From positions 186,001-250,000 of the forward strand of contig NZ_PVTP01000005.1 of NCBI RefSeq assembly GCF_003003285.1: a stretch of DNA of 64,000 nt. The letters are read 5' to 3'. Every line of letters begins with the position of its first letter. Positions within the stretch are counted from its first letter, which is position 1. The DNA comes from Yoonia maritima (lineage in GTDB: Bacteria > Pseudomonadota > Alphaproteobacteria > Rhodobacterales > Rhodobacteraceae). This document shows positions 10,135-19,165 of the stretch, piece by piece. The notes under the pieces are model-generated. The model was not told the DNA's origin. It ran no database searches and was given only the letters and a program-made list of their open reading frames with translations. The position numbers and the translations under genes were made by a program.

Positions 10135-12579
10135 ATGACCGTGAATATCGAAACCCTAGTGGATCAAATGACGCTGGAAGAGCAGGTTTCACTGCTGTCA
10201 GGCGAAGACCTTTGGTCGATTCCGGCGATAGAACGGCTTGGCCTTAGCAAACTTCGCGTGACTGACGGCCCAAATGGCGCGCGTGGTGGCGGTGATTGGT
10301 TCGGCGGCGTCACAGCGGCGGCGTTCCCAGTGGGTATCGCACTTGGTGCTACATGGAACCCCGAACTCGCGTATGAAGTCGGCGCAGCGCTAGCCAAGGA
10401 AACCAAATCAAAATGTGCGCATGTGCTGCTTGCCCCAACAATCAACATCCATCGGTCCGTCACCAATGGTCGCAACTTTGAATGCTTTGCCGAAGATCCT
10501 GAACTCACGGCATCGCTCACTGTTTCATATATTCATGGGCTTCAGGACAACGGGATTGCAGCGACGCCGAAACACTTTGCCGGGAATGAATCCGAAATTC
10601 AGCGTACGACGATGAATTCAGAGGTCGACGAACGCACCTTGCGCGAAGTCTATCTTCGCCCGTTTGAGGCGGCGGTAAAAGACGGCAACGCCTGGGCGAT
10701 GATGTCTTCATACAACCGATTGAACGCCGACTATACATCCGAGAACACTTGGCTGCTGACCGACGTTCTACGTGGCGACTGGGATTATGACGGCATTGTC
10801 ATGTCCGATTGGTTTGGGTCCCACACAACCGCCGAAACCGTAAATGCAGGGCTTGATCTGGAAATGCCCGGACCACCCCGTGACCGAGGCGACAAGCTGG
10901 TTACAGCCGTAAAAGAAGGCGCTGTTACACCCGAAATGATCCGCACCCGCGCGCTGAATATGTTGCGCCTGATGGAACGCACCGGGGCGCTTACCGATAA
11001 AACTCCTTACGCAGAAAAGTCAGAGGACCTACCAGAAACCCGCGCGCTTATCCGGCGCGCAGGGGCTGAAGGTACGGTTTTGTTAAAGAACGAAAAAATC
11101 CTGCCGCTGACGGCAAAGCCCGGCAAGATTGCAGTCATCGGACCAAACGCGGCCGAGGCGCAGATCATGGGTGGCGGATCGTCGTTCATCAACGCCCATT
11201 ATCGTGTTTCGCCGCTCGAGGCGCTGACCGAACGATTTGGCGCCGACAACATCATCCACGCACCGGGATGTCATAACCATCGGTGGGAACCCTTGTTCAT
11301 TGGCGATGTCAGCGTTGATTTCTTTGATAATGGCGATCTTTCCGGTGACCCGGTCGCGACGCAAACGTTAGGCCAGACACAGACCTTCTGGATGCCGCCC
11401 ATTGGTGAAGGCAAGGTTGACCCCACAGGTTTCTCGGCCCGGATTAGCTGGACTTACACGCCCGATGCATCAGGTCAGCACCGGTTCGGGCTTCACGCGA
11501 CTGGCCGCAGTAAGCTATTCGTTGATGGCAAGCTTGTTGTAAACGCGGCCGATGGTTGGACACGCGGTCGTACCTTCTTTGAGGAAGGCTGCGACGAGAT
11601 CGTGGAAGAGGCTGACCTGATTGCAGGACAATCCTATGCGGTCACCGTGGAATTCGTCGCGCGCAAAGGCGAGATGCTTGATCTGTCGGCCTTCCGCGCT
11701 GGCGTTGGGCGACCGCTGCCAGACGACGCGATCGCACTAGCAGCCAATGCCGCCAAAGAAGCCGACACAGCGATTGTATTCGTCGGGAGGTCTGGGGAAT
11801 GGGACACCGAAGGTTCCGACCTAGAACACATCACTTTGCCCGGTGCCCAAGACGAACTGGTCGCTGCCGTTCTGGCCGCAAACCCGAATGCGGTCATTGT
11901 GTTGCAAACGGGTGGCCCGGTTGAAATGCCTTGGGTGGATCAAGCCAAGGCCGTTTTGCAAGCATGGTACCCCGGTCAAGAAACAGGCAATGCGATCACT
12001 GACGTATTGTTCGGCGATGTTGAACCGGGCGGTCGCCTACCGCAGACTTTCCCTGTGCGCTGGCAAGACAACCCGACATGGTCACAAGACCCCGAGATCT
12101 ATCCCGGCCTAGACGGCAAAGTCCGTTACGAGGAAGGCGTGTTCATCGGCTACCGGCACTATGACAAACATGGGATCGCACCACTGTTCCCGTTTGGCCA
12201 TGGGTTAGGGTATACCGAATTCGCCCTGTCTGATTGCATTGTCAAAGCTGTGGGTGGCGGCGCGCACGTGACTGTCACACTGACCAACACAGGCGACCGA
12301 AGCGGCGCTACTGTCGTGCAGGTTTACGTTGGCGATAAGGCGTCGAGCATCTTGCGGCCCGTCAAAGAGCTAAAAACCTTTGCGAAGGTTTCGTTAGCGC
12401 CGGGCGAAAGCCAACAGGTCGATCTTGATCTGAATGGTCGCGATTTTGCGTATTTCGATGTCGATGCCGCGCTTTGGCGGGTTGAGGCAGGCGAATTTGA
12501 TATCGCGGTCGGTTTTTCGGCCACAGACATCGCCTGCACCGCGCAAATTACGATGCAGGCAACGACCTACGAAAAGTGA
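10135..12579 (+). CDS. Glycoside hydrolase family 3 beta-glycosidase with PA14 insert
   Basis: 814 residues. The N-terminal GH3 barrel has KHFAGNESE and the nucleophile Asp225 in VMSDWFG. The second alpha/beta domain contains GRSGEWDTEGSDLEHITLPG. Between its halves, at about residues 390-540, lies a PA14-like carbohydrate-binding insert (SGQHRFGLHATGRSKLFVDG). A C-terminal fibronectin-III-like domain follows (about 700-790, SGATVVQVYV). There is no signal peptide, so it probably acts on imported oligosaccharides or glycosides. The site TTGGAGGAGCCC precedes the ATG. It follows rhaK by 84 bases, so it may trim glucosyl- or rhamnosyl-containing glycosides. GH3 specificity cannot be read from sequence. 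Confidence 0.88.
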   Translation: MTVNIETLVDQMTLEEQVSLLSGEDLWSIPAIERLGLSKLRVTDGPNGARGGGDWFGGVTAAAFPVGIALGATWNPELAYEVGAALAKETKSKCAHVLLAPTINIHRSVTNGRNFECFAEDPELTASLTVSYIHGLQDNGIAATPKHFAGNESEIQRTTMNSEVDERTLREVYLRPFEAAVKDGNAWAMMSSYNRLNADYTSENTWLLTDVLRGDWDYDGIVMSDWFGSHTTAETVNAGLDLEMPGPPRDRGDKLVTAVKEGAVTPEMIRTRALNMLRLMERTGALTDKTPYAEKSEDLPETRALIRRAGAEGTVLLKNEKILPLTAKPGKIAVIGPNAAEAQIMGGGSSFINAHYRVSPLEALTERFGADNIIHAPGCHNHRWEPLFIGDVSVDFFDNGDLSGDPVATQTLGQTQTFWMPPIGEGKVDPTGFSARISWTYTPDASGQHRFGLHATGRSKLFVDGKLVVNAADGWTRGRTFFEEGCDEIVEEADLIAGQSYAVTVEFVARKGEMLDLSAFRAGVGRPLPDDAIALAANAAKEADTAIVFVGRSGEWDTEGSDLEHITLPGAQDELVAAVLAANPNAVIVLQTGGPVEMPWVDQAKAVLQAWYPGQETGNAITDVLFGDVEPGGRLPQTFPVRWQDNPTWSQDPEIYPGLDGKVRYEEGVFIGYRHYDKHGIAPLFPFGHGLGYTEFALSDCIVKAVGGGAHVTVTLTNTGDRSGATVVQVYVGDKASSILRPVKELKTFAKVSLAPGESQQVDLDLNGRDFAYFDVDAALWRVEAGEFDIAVGFSATDIACTAQITMQATTYEK

Positions 12580-12580
12580 C

Positions 12581-13969
12581 CTAAGCCGATTGGCCTGCCT
12601 TGCGAATTTGGTCGAGGCAGGCCGACAGCGAAGCGTCCTCGATCTGTTGATAAAGCGCGAATTCATCGGCCACGGAAGTGCCCAGTGCCTTTTCGAATTC
12701 GGCTTTGCTAGATGCGCTGTGGCTATCCTGCCCTGCATCATCGCCAAGGTTTGATTGGAATATGCCTGCTGCGCTGACTGGCAGGAAATCTTCGTAGATG
12801 ATCGGGCTTAGGGTTAGCACACCTTCATCTAGCAGCGCGACTGTATCCAGATCGCGCGTGGTGTCAGGAATGTGGTCGATTGAGAATTTGAAATGGGCCA
12901 AGCCCTGATCATACATGCCACGCCAATCGTCTGGGAAAACTTTGAACGCATCTGACAACGCGGCCATATATGCGGCAGCGTTCGATCCATCGCCTGCAGG
13001 CAGTATTTCGGCGCGAACTGCTGCAAGCGTCCGATCATAAAGATCGCGACCCTTAGGTGTCAGGGCGACGCCGCGTTGCTCGATCTCTCCGAAACGGGCG
13101 GTGTGGCTACCAACGGTCGCTGTACCATCCGCTGATGGAAATTTCACAGGCTCCTCTAGTGCCTTGAACGATGTCTGCCGCAGCAAGATGGGGCAGTCAC
13201 GGCGTGGCGGGCCTTCAACGACGGCTTTGGCAGGCAGGCCGCGTTCGACCATGCCGACCTGGGCGGCATCAATATCCAACGTGCGGGGTGTAAGGTGATT
13301 GATATGCGGCCCCTTAAACGAAACCACATCCGCGATGAGGCGGTGGGCGGAGTTCAGTTGATTGAACGTGTCGATATCGACGCAAGCGTCAGCATGCCAA
13401 CGAAATGTTTCCAACACCTCAGCCACGAATTTTGTCGCGTCTTCGGATGACAGCCCGCCTTGGGCCTCTGCTTTTTCGGTCAGGGCGACGGCGCCAGCGG
13501 TGAAAATTTGCCGCTTTGCCAAAATGGCCGCGGCTTGCGCGCGCAGCGTATCATCTGTGATCAGTTCTAGGCGCAACAGCGAAGTAAACACCCGGAACGG
13601 ATTGGCCGCCAGTGCGGCGCGGGTCGTTGGGCGAAAGGCAGTCGAATGCACAGGCACCGCAGCCGCCGACAGGTCGTAATAGCCCACGGGGTACATCCCC
13701 ATGACCGCGAAAACGCGTGCCATCATTGCCAGTTCATCCGCTGTGCCCAGACGGATCGCACCGTGCCGTTCTTCGGAAATGCGTGTGGTGTCTTCGTCAG
13801 GTGTGAGATTCAACCCTGCCGCCGATGGCCCATTCAGGGTCGCGGCATTTGTGTCCTGAACAATCTCTAGCAGGTCGCCATAGGCTGGGACCTCTGTCCG
13901 GTACATCGCAGACATCGCCGCTGAAAAATCAGCGCGGATCGTGTCAGGTTGTGCAAAATTCTGGGTCAT
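12581..13969 (-). CDS. hglS: DUF1338 / HglS-type 2-oxoadipate dioxygenase-decarboxylase
   Basis: 462 residues from the ATG at 13969 (a GTG one codon earlier is possible). It matches the DUF1338/YdcJ family, whose characterised member HglS is an Fe(II) enzyme converting 2-oxoadipate to D-2-hydroxyglutarate in lysine breakdown. Candidate metal ligands sit where expected: His69 in RHGAIRLG, a His near 221 in HINHLTPRTL, and a Glu near 293 in EIEQRGVAL. It ends one base from the convergent GH3 gene and lies about 110 bases after dctM. No other lysine-pathway gene is nearby, so its substrate in this setting is open. Confidence 0.8.
   Translation of the reverse strand: MTQNFAQPDTIRADFSAAMSAMYRTEVPAYGDLLEIVQDTNAATLNGPSAAGLNLTPDEDTTRISEERHGAIRLGTADELAMMARVFAVMGMYPVGYYDLSAAAVPVHSTAFRPTTRAALAANPFRVFTSLLRLELITDDTLRAQAAAILAKRQIFTAGAVALTEKAEAQGGLSSEDATKFVAEVLETFRWHADACVDIDTFNQLNSAHRLIADVVSFKGPHINHLTPRTLDIDAAQVGMVERGLPAKAVVEGPPRRDCPILLRQTSFKALEEPVKFPSADGTATVGSHTARFGEIEQRGVALTPKGRDLYDRTLAAVRAEILPAGDGSNAAAYMAALSDAFKVFPDDWRGMYDQGLAHFKFSIDHIPDTTRDLDTVALLDEGVLTLSPIIYEDFLPVSAAGIFQSNLGDDAGQDSHSASSKAEFEKALGTSVADEFALYQQIEDASLSACLDQIRKAGQSA
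12592..12623. terminator. Inverted repeat at the GH3/hglS convergent end
   Basis: GGCCTGCCT (12592-12600) and AGGCAGGCC (12615-12623) are perfect 9-base arms around a 14-base loop, inside the last codons of hglS and just after the GH3 stop. There is no T run on either side, so it is only a weak candidate for separating the two converging transcripts. Confidence 0.3.
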
Positions 13970-14080
13970 CACGATTCATCCTTGCATTCAACGACCGGGC
14001 CAAACGAATGGCCACGGTCATTTGTAAATCATGCTTTGATGACGCTGAATAGTCTTGTGACGTGAGACCTATTAACCCAG

Positions 14081-15385
14081 CTACCCAAACATAGAGTTTG
14101 GGATCGCGAGCGCGATTTGCGGGAACAGGATGATCAGGACCAAAGTCACAATCATAGCGATCAGAAACGGGGTAACGCCCTTAAAGATCGTATGCAGCGG
14201 GATGTCTTCGGCGACGCTACGCACGACAAAGACGTTCAACCCCACAGGTGGTGTAATCATACCCATTTCGATCACGATCACCGCAATCACGCCAAACCAA
14301 ATTGGATCAAAGCCAAGGCCAAGAATAATCGGATAGTAGATCGGAATGGTTACAACCAGCATCGCCAACCCATCCAAAAACATACCCAAAACAACATAGC
14401 TTAGTAAGATCAGCACCAGCGTTCCATACGGCCCAAGTCCAAAGGAGGTCAGCATATTGCTAAGCGCAAGCGGGATATCCGTGATAACCAAGAACGGGTT
14501 CAGCACGTTCGCCCCAACAACGATCATGTACAGCATTGCCGATGTTTTGACGGTGTCACCAATCGCGCTGACAAAACCTGTGCATGATAGGCTTCCGGTA
14601 AGCAACGCAATCAAGATCACTAGCCCTGCGCCGACGCCGGATGCTTCGACCGGGGTGAAAACACCCAAGTAAATGCCACCGATTGAGATCATGATGACCC
14701 CAATCAAAGGTGCAGCGCGGCCAAACAAACGAAGACGTTCCGCGAGTGGCTTGGCTTCGCCGCGTGGGCCAGCATTTGGGTTGCGCAACGTGACAATCCA
14801 AATCGCCATGATGAACAGACTGCTCATGAGCAAACCGGGCAGTATACCTGCCATAAACAAGCGTCCAATCGATTCCTCAGTCAGGATCGCGTAGATAACA
14901 AAGCCTGTCGAAGGGGGGATCAGGAAACCCAATGTACCGCCCGCAGCAATGGCGCCCGTCGATAGGCCCGGACCGTATCCAAGCCGCTTCATCTCGGGCA
15001 GGGCAACACGGCCGATGGTCACCGCAGTCGCGACTGACGATCCCGACACAGCCGAAAACGCGGCACACCCGATAACAGACGCAGATGCCAATCCGCCCCG
15101 AAATCTCCCGACCCAAGCATGGGCGGCATCATAAAGGGCGCGGCTAAATCCAGCCTCTGACGCGATGTTGCCAAGCAGGACAAACATCGGAACGACAATC
15201 AGGTTGTAACTGCTGATCGACGAATAGGTTTCGGTGAACATAATCGCGGTCGCGCGGCGTAATCCGTCAAGATACCAAACCCCGAAAAAGCCAGTCAAAA
15301 ACATGGCAAAGGCAACAGGTGTCCGCAGGATCATCAGCCCAAACAGTGCGCCGATCCCAAAGATCCCAATAGCTAGGTCAGTCAT
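14081..15385 (-). CDS. dctM: TRAP transporter, large permease (DctM)
   Basis: 434 residues, about 12 hydrophobic segments, DctM/SiaM type (FLIPPSTGFVIYAILTEES; ITPPVGLNVFVV near the C-terminus). It is the sodium-driven channel of a tripartite organic-acid importer. Its start overlaps the end of dctQ by eight bases. Being between a LysR regulator/galBCD locus and hglS, the system probably imports an aromatic or dicarboxylic acid; the substrate is inferred from context only. Confidence 0.93.
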   Translation of the reverse strand: MTDLAIGIFGIGALFGLMILRTPVAFAMFLTGFFGVWYLDGLRRATAIMFTETYSSISSYNLIVVPMFVLLGNIASEAGFSRALYDAAHAWVGRFRGGLASASVIGCAAFSAVSGSSVATAVTIGRVALPEMKRLGYGPGLSTGAIAAGGTLGFLIPPSTGFVIYAILTEESIGRLFMAGILPGLLMSSLFIMAIWIVTLRNPNAGPRGEAKPLAERLRLFGRAAPLIGVIMISIGGIYLGVFTPVEASGVGAGLVILIALLTGSLSCTGFVSAIGDTVKTSAMLYMIVVGANVLNPFLVITDIPLALSNMLTSFGLGPYGTLVLILLSYVVLGMFLDGLAMLVVTIPIYYPIILGLGFDPIWFGVIAVIVIEMGMITPPVGLNVFVVRSVAEDIPLHTIFKGVTPFLIAMIVTLVLIILFPQIALAIPNSMFG

Positions 15386-15887
15386 CTATCGTCTTCCATC
15401 CGAAAATCAGCGCAATCATTTGCGCTGCAAACACAATCGCGCACAGCGCCATACCCGCACAGATCGCCCCGTAAACGGGCCACAGCGGCAGTTCGAGCAT
15501 GTTGGTCACATCACCAAATTCGATAGCCTCGGCCGCCTTTTTCCACGCCTGACCGCACAGCACATACAGCGCGATAATCGACAGTGTTCGGGACATAAGA
15601 TCACCAAACAAGCGGCCCCAACGGCCGAGCGGTTTATCAAAAAGGTCCACCCGGACATGCGAGCCGGTGTAGGTCGCATAAGGAAGCGCCATCATGACCA
15701 ACGCAACAGCGACCAGTTGGACGATTTCGTTCACCCCAAGCAGCGGCGCGCCAAAAACGTACCGCAAGATCACGCCAGTGCTGACGACAATCACCATGGC
15801 AATAAGGCAGATGCCGGCCCCGATGGCCAGCAATCCGGGAACCCAGGCGGACCACGCCGCCCAAGTTGATTTACTGAAACGCGACAC
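15378..15887 (-). CDS. dctQ: TRAP transporter, small permease (DctQ)
   Basis: 169 residues with four hydrophobic helices, DctQ type (GVNEIVQLVAVALVMMALPY and HVRVDLFD are typical). It starts with GTG at 15887, three bases after the dctP stop. It partners DctM in the membrane. Confidence 0.9.
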   Translation of the reverse strand: MSRFSKSTWAAWSAWVPGLLAIGAGICLIAMVIVVSTGVILRYVFGAPLLGVNEIVQLVAVALVMMALPYATYTGSHVRVDLFDKPLGRWGRLFGDLMSRTLSIIALYVLCGQAWKKAAEAIEFGDVTNMLELPLWPVYGAICAGMALCAIVFAAQMIALIFGWKTIDD

Positions 15888-15890
15888 GGT

Positions 15891-16862
15891 TTATTCCGCT
15901 GTCAGTGCGTCGACGACCGCTTGTGCAGCGTCGCCGGTATCGGCCACAACCTGATCCACAATCGGTGCAGACAATACGTTGAACGCTGCGGCTTCGTCAT
16001 CGCTTAGGCGAACGACTTCGCCGCCCATTTCTTCGAATGCGACGATCCCGCCTTCGGCGACGGTTAGCTGGGTGGTGTTCGCCAGCACGGATGCCTCTTT
16101 GCCAGCCTCAACCACGGCGGCTTGGGCATCGTCAGACAGACCACGGAATGCATCACGGTTCATCACGATGAAGAACGGCGAATTCGTCGCCTCGAACCCA
16201 AGGGTCAGATAATTGGCGACTTCACCCAAACGGAAAGCGCGGGTGGCGGTTGTGTCGATCATCGCACCGTCAATCACGCCGGTTTGCATCGCATTGTAAA
16301 TCTCGGTCACGGGCATGGATACTGGGTTACCACCCCATGCTTCGACCTGAAGGCCCGCGTTTCGTGACGGCACCCGAATATTCATCCCTGCAACGTCCGC
16401 AGGGCTATGAACAGCAACATCACGCGTGTACAGGACGTTTGGCGCGCTGGACCAAAGCGAAACCAGCTGCACGCGGCGGTATTCGTCTTTGAATAGATCA
16501 ATGTTTTCCCACAGATCTGCGGTACCCGTTTCGGTGTTGATCACACCGGGCAATTCAGCGGTTAGCGTCAGAGGAAAGTTCGACGCGGTGTAACCGGGCA
16601 AACCGATCGCAAAATCGGCGACACCGTCAACAGCACGGTTGTATTGTTCGACCGGACCCGGCCCAAGTTCACCGCCAGAATAAAGGCGCACGGTCACGTC
16701 GCCGCCAGTCTTTTCGCCAACCAAGTCAGCGAACGGCTGAAACGCACCTGACACATATGGGTGACCTGGTGGCATAAAATTGGCAAAGCTTAGTTCTTCG
16801 GCAACTGCGTTCGTCGCCCACAAAGCGACAACGGCAGTGGCAATAGGTGTAGTTAGGCGCAT
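15891..16862 (-). CDS. dctP: TRAP transporter, periplasmic binding protein (DctP)
   Basis: 323 residues with a Sec signal peptide (likely cleavage near Ala21, NAVAEE). DctP fold features: FANFMPPGHPYVSG start of the mature protein, and NIRVPSRNAGLQVEAWGGNPV carrying the conserved Arg that contacts the substrate carboxylate. It is the first gene of a dctPQM operon about 120 bases after the LysR regulator, read in the same direction. The ligand is likely an organic acid tied to the adjacent aromatic pathway. Confidence 0.92.
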   Translation of the reverse strand: MRLTTPIATAVVALWATNAVAEELSFANFMPPGHPYVSGAFQPFADLVGEKTGGDVTVRLYSGGELGPGPVEQYNRAVDGVADFAIGLPGYTASNFPLTLTAELPGVINTETGTADLWENIDLFKDEYRRVQLVSLWSSAPNVLYTRDVAVHSPADVAGMNIRVPSRNAGLQVEAWGGNPVSMPVTEIYNAMQTGVIDGAMIDTTATRAFRLGEVANYLTLGFEATNSPFFIVMNRDAFRGLSDDAQAAVVEAGKEASVLANTTQLTVAEGGIVAFEEMGGEVVRLSDDEAAAFNVLSAPIVDQVVADTGDAAQAVVDALTAE

Positions 16863-16980
16863 GTTTCTTCCTCCCGAAAATTCACGATGTACGAGGTTCA
16901 GCTCGCACGCATGCGCATCTTATGTCAGCGCATCCAGTACCAACGCGAATTCAAAGCCAGAGGAACAGCATAAGTATCCG

Positions 16981-18165
16981 CTATAGCCTGTCCGAAACTG
17001 CGGCGGCGCGGCGCACAAGTTCCAATAGCAACGCTTGGGCTTTGGTCGGGACCCACCCGATCCGATAAGTCAGGCCAATTGGGCGACCTTTCCAATTTGT
17101 GTCGACAGCCAACGCGATCAGCAAACCACGTAAAGTTTCAGCTTCTGCCTGCTTTTCAGAAATACAGCCCAACATATCGCTACGTTGCAAAATTTCACGC
17201 ATCAAAAGAATGGAGCCACACTCAAGAATGCTGCCGGGCGCATCAATATGAGCCAATGCAAACAAGTCATCAAATTGGGTTCGACTTGGCGTACCCTGAC
17301 GCGGCACCGCCCACTGCTGTTTTGCAAGAACATCCAGCCCAATATCTGCATTGTTTGCCAATGGGTGCGCAGGCCGCGCCAAAATCGCCATCTTATCTGA
17401 AAACAGCTGCTCTTGCTCGACATCACTAATTGGCAAAGGATCACGCAAAGCGCCGATCATAAAATCTATTTCGCCAGAACGAACCCCGCCCAATAGATCA
17501 TCATAAGTCCCATCCAATACGGTCACCGGCTGCATCGACCGCAGCGCACGAAACTGGGCCAATGCCTGCGGCAGCACGACAGACCGCGACAACGGCAGTG
17601 ACCCCACAACAATTGTTCCAACTTCGCGTCCGTCAAATTCACCTAGATCTGCTTCGGTTTGATCAAACTCAGAAAACGCCAACTGCGCAGCCTTTGCCAA
17701 ATCACGGCACGGACGTGTGGCGACCAGACCGAATGTCGTGCGCTCGAATAATGGGCGGGCGGCCTCTTGCTCGATCTGCGTGATAGCACGGTGCACTGTG
17801 GGCTGTGCCAACCCCAGATTACGTGCAGCTAAGGTAAAGTTTTGTGCATCAACAACCGCAATGAGCGCCTGCAACTGCGCAACGGTAGCCGTCACGATTA
17901 AACGCGGTGACACCTCTGCTAATGCTGCATCCAATCGCTGCATCGCGCGGCGCAAGCGCAATTCGAATAATGCGCCGCGCTCGGTCAAAAAGAATCCGTG
18001 ACGTGTACGGTCAAAAAGTTCGCCACCCGCCTCTCGTTCGAGCTTAGCCAACGATTGGGTCACGGCGGGTTGCGACACATTACACCGCGCCGCTGCTATA
18101 GTTGGCGAACGCGAAGTGGCAACGGCAAGAAACACCCGAAAGTGACGGAGATTTCGCGAAATCAT
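16981..18165 (-). CDS. LysR-family regulator with two tandem HTH domains
   Basis: 394 residues, about 90 longer than usual LysR proteins. The surplus is a second complete N-terminal LysR HTH. HTH-1 is at about 6-65 (NVSQPAVTQSLAKLEREAGG) and HTH-2 at about 95-152 (GLAQPTVHRAITQIEQEAAR). The effector domain follows (GTIVVGSLPLSRSVVLP). It is divergent from galB over a 254-base gap and followed in the same direction by the TRAP operon, so it is the likely regulator of both. The start at 18165 keeps both HTH domains in one unbroken frame with no sign of a frameshift fusion. Confidence 0.9.
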   Translation of the reverse strand: MISRNLRHFRVFLAVATSRSPTIAAARCNVSQPAVTQSLAKLEREAGGELFDRTRHGFFLTERGALFELRLRRAMQRLDAALAEVSPRLIVTATVAQLQALIAVVDAQNFTLAARNLGLAQPTVHRAITQIEQEAARPLFERTTFGLVATRPCRDLAKAAQLAFSEFDQTEADLGEFDGREVGTIVVGSLPLSRSVVLPQALAQFRALRSMQPVTVLDGTYDDLLGGVRSGEIDFMIGALRDPLPISDVEQEQLFSDKMAILARPAHPLANNADIGLDVLAKQQWAVPRQGTPSRTQFDDLFALAHIDAPGSILECGSILLMREILQRSDMLGCISEKQAEAETLRGLLIALAVDTNWKGRPIGLTYRIGWVPTKAQALLLELVRRAAAVSDRL

Positions 18166-18220
18166 AGCTTGTGGCCCAAACCGTAATCTGGCGCAGGATG
18201 CGTTACAGAACCTAATTCAA

Positions 18221-18260
18221 GTATCGTGCTACTTTTCACTAAATTACTCCCCTGCGATAC
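18221..18260. promoter_or_regulatory. Inverted repeat in the LysR/galB divergent promoter
   Basis: GTATCG (18221-18226) and CGATAC (18255-18260) face each other across 28 bases in the 254-base divergent region. This is a possible binding arrangement for the LysR regulator, but the arms are only six bases and no classical T-N11-A box stands out. The rest of the gap shows nothing I can assign. Confidence 0.25.
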
Positions 18261-18419
18261 CGAAACACTATGCGTATCCACCCAAACAAGCCTGCCATCC
18301 GAGGGCCACCATGACCATACACTATAGCAAATTCTTATCCTGATAGACGGCCTTCAAAATTGTTTTGCCGGGGATTGCCATGTGACAGTCGGACAAACAC
18401 GATTTTTCGGAGCAATTCC

Positions 18420-19154
18420 ATGACCACCCAAAAGAAGACCGCCCTCGTTATCTCGGCCCATGCCGCTGACTTTGTCTGGCGTTGCGGCGGCGCAATCGCG
18501 CTGCACGCTGACCTTGGCTACGAAGTCACCGTTGCCTGCCTTTCATTCGGCGAACGCGGTGAAAGCGCGCGTCTGTGGAAAGAAGGCAAATCACTCCAAG
18601 AAGTCAAAGACATCCGTCGTGCAGAGGCCGAAGCCGCCGCTGACGCGCTTGGTGCGCACCACTTGGAATGCTTTGACTTGGGGGATTATCCGCTCGAGCT
18701 TGATAAGGACGACAAGTTCAAACTCGTCGACCTTATCCGAAAGGTGCAGCCGTCATTCATGATAAGCCACAGCCAATACGACCCCTACAACACCGACCAC
18801 ATGTATATGACGCAGGTCGCGCTTGAATGCCGAATGATCGCGCAAGCGTGGGGCCACAACCCCGGTGAAAAGGTTCTTGGTGCGCCACAGCTATACCTGT
18901 TTGAACCGCATCAGACCGAACAGATGGGTTGGAAGCCAGATACGTTCCTCGACATCACGCCGGTCTGGGACAAGAAACGCAAAGCGATGGAATGTAATCA
19001 AGGTCAGGTCCACCTGTGGGACTATTACACCCGCGTCGCCCAGCAGCGTGCGAACCACTTTAAGCGTAACTCTGGCGGCCAATCTGGCGGACGCGATTGC
19101 CAATACGCCGAAGGGTTCCAATCAATTTTTCCACGCACCGTAGACGAGCTGTAA
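18420..19154 (+). CDS. galB: 4-oxalomesaconate hydratase (PIG-L family)
   Basis: 244 residues. PIG-L/LmbE-fold zinc protein of the Pseudomonas GalB type, which hydrates 4-oxalomesaconate to 4-carboxy-4-hydroxy-2-oxoadipate. Visible motifs: VISAHAADFVWRCGGAIAL (a variant of the usual AHPDDE zinc site, as in GalB) and SHSQYDPYNTDHMYM. The ATG at 18420 is chosen over an upstream in-frame one because homology begins at once and AGCAATTCC precedes it. It is the first gene of a rightward galB-dioxygenase-galC-galD operon under the divergent LysR protein. Confidence 0.9.
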   Translation: MTTQKKTALVISAHAADFVWRCGGAIALHADLGYEVTVACLSFGERGESARLWKEGKSLQEVKDIRRAEAEAAADALGAHHLECFDLGDYPLELDKDDKFKLVDLIRKVQPSFMISHSQYDPYNTDHMYMTQVALECRMIAQAWGHNPGEKVLGAPQLYLFEPHQTEQMGWKPDTFLDITPVWDKKRKAMECNQGQVHLWDYYTRVAQQRANHFKRNSGGQSGGRDCQYAEGFQSIFPRTVDEL

Positions 19155-19165
19155 GGTCGACACGT

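Noticed and set aside
15234..15869. Plus-strand open frame of 211 codons opposite dctQ and the start of dctM
   Set aside because: It mirrors two clear membrane-protein genes, has a basic low-complexity composition and no recognisable motif; treated as a shadow.
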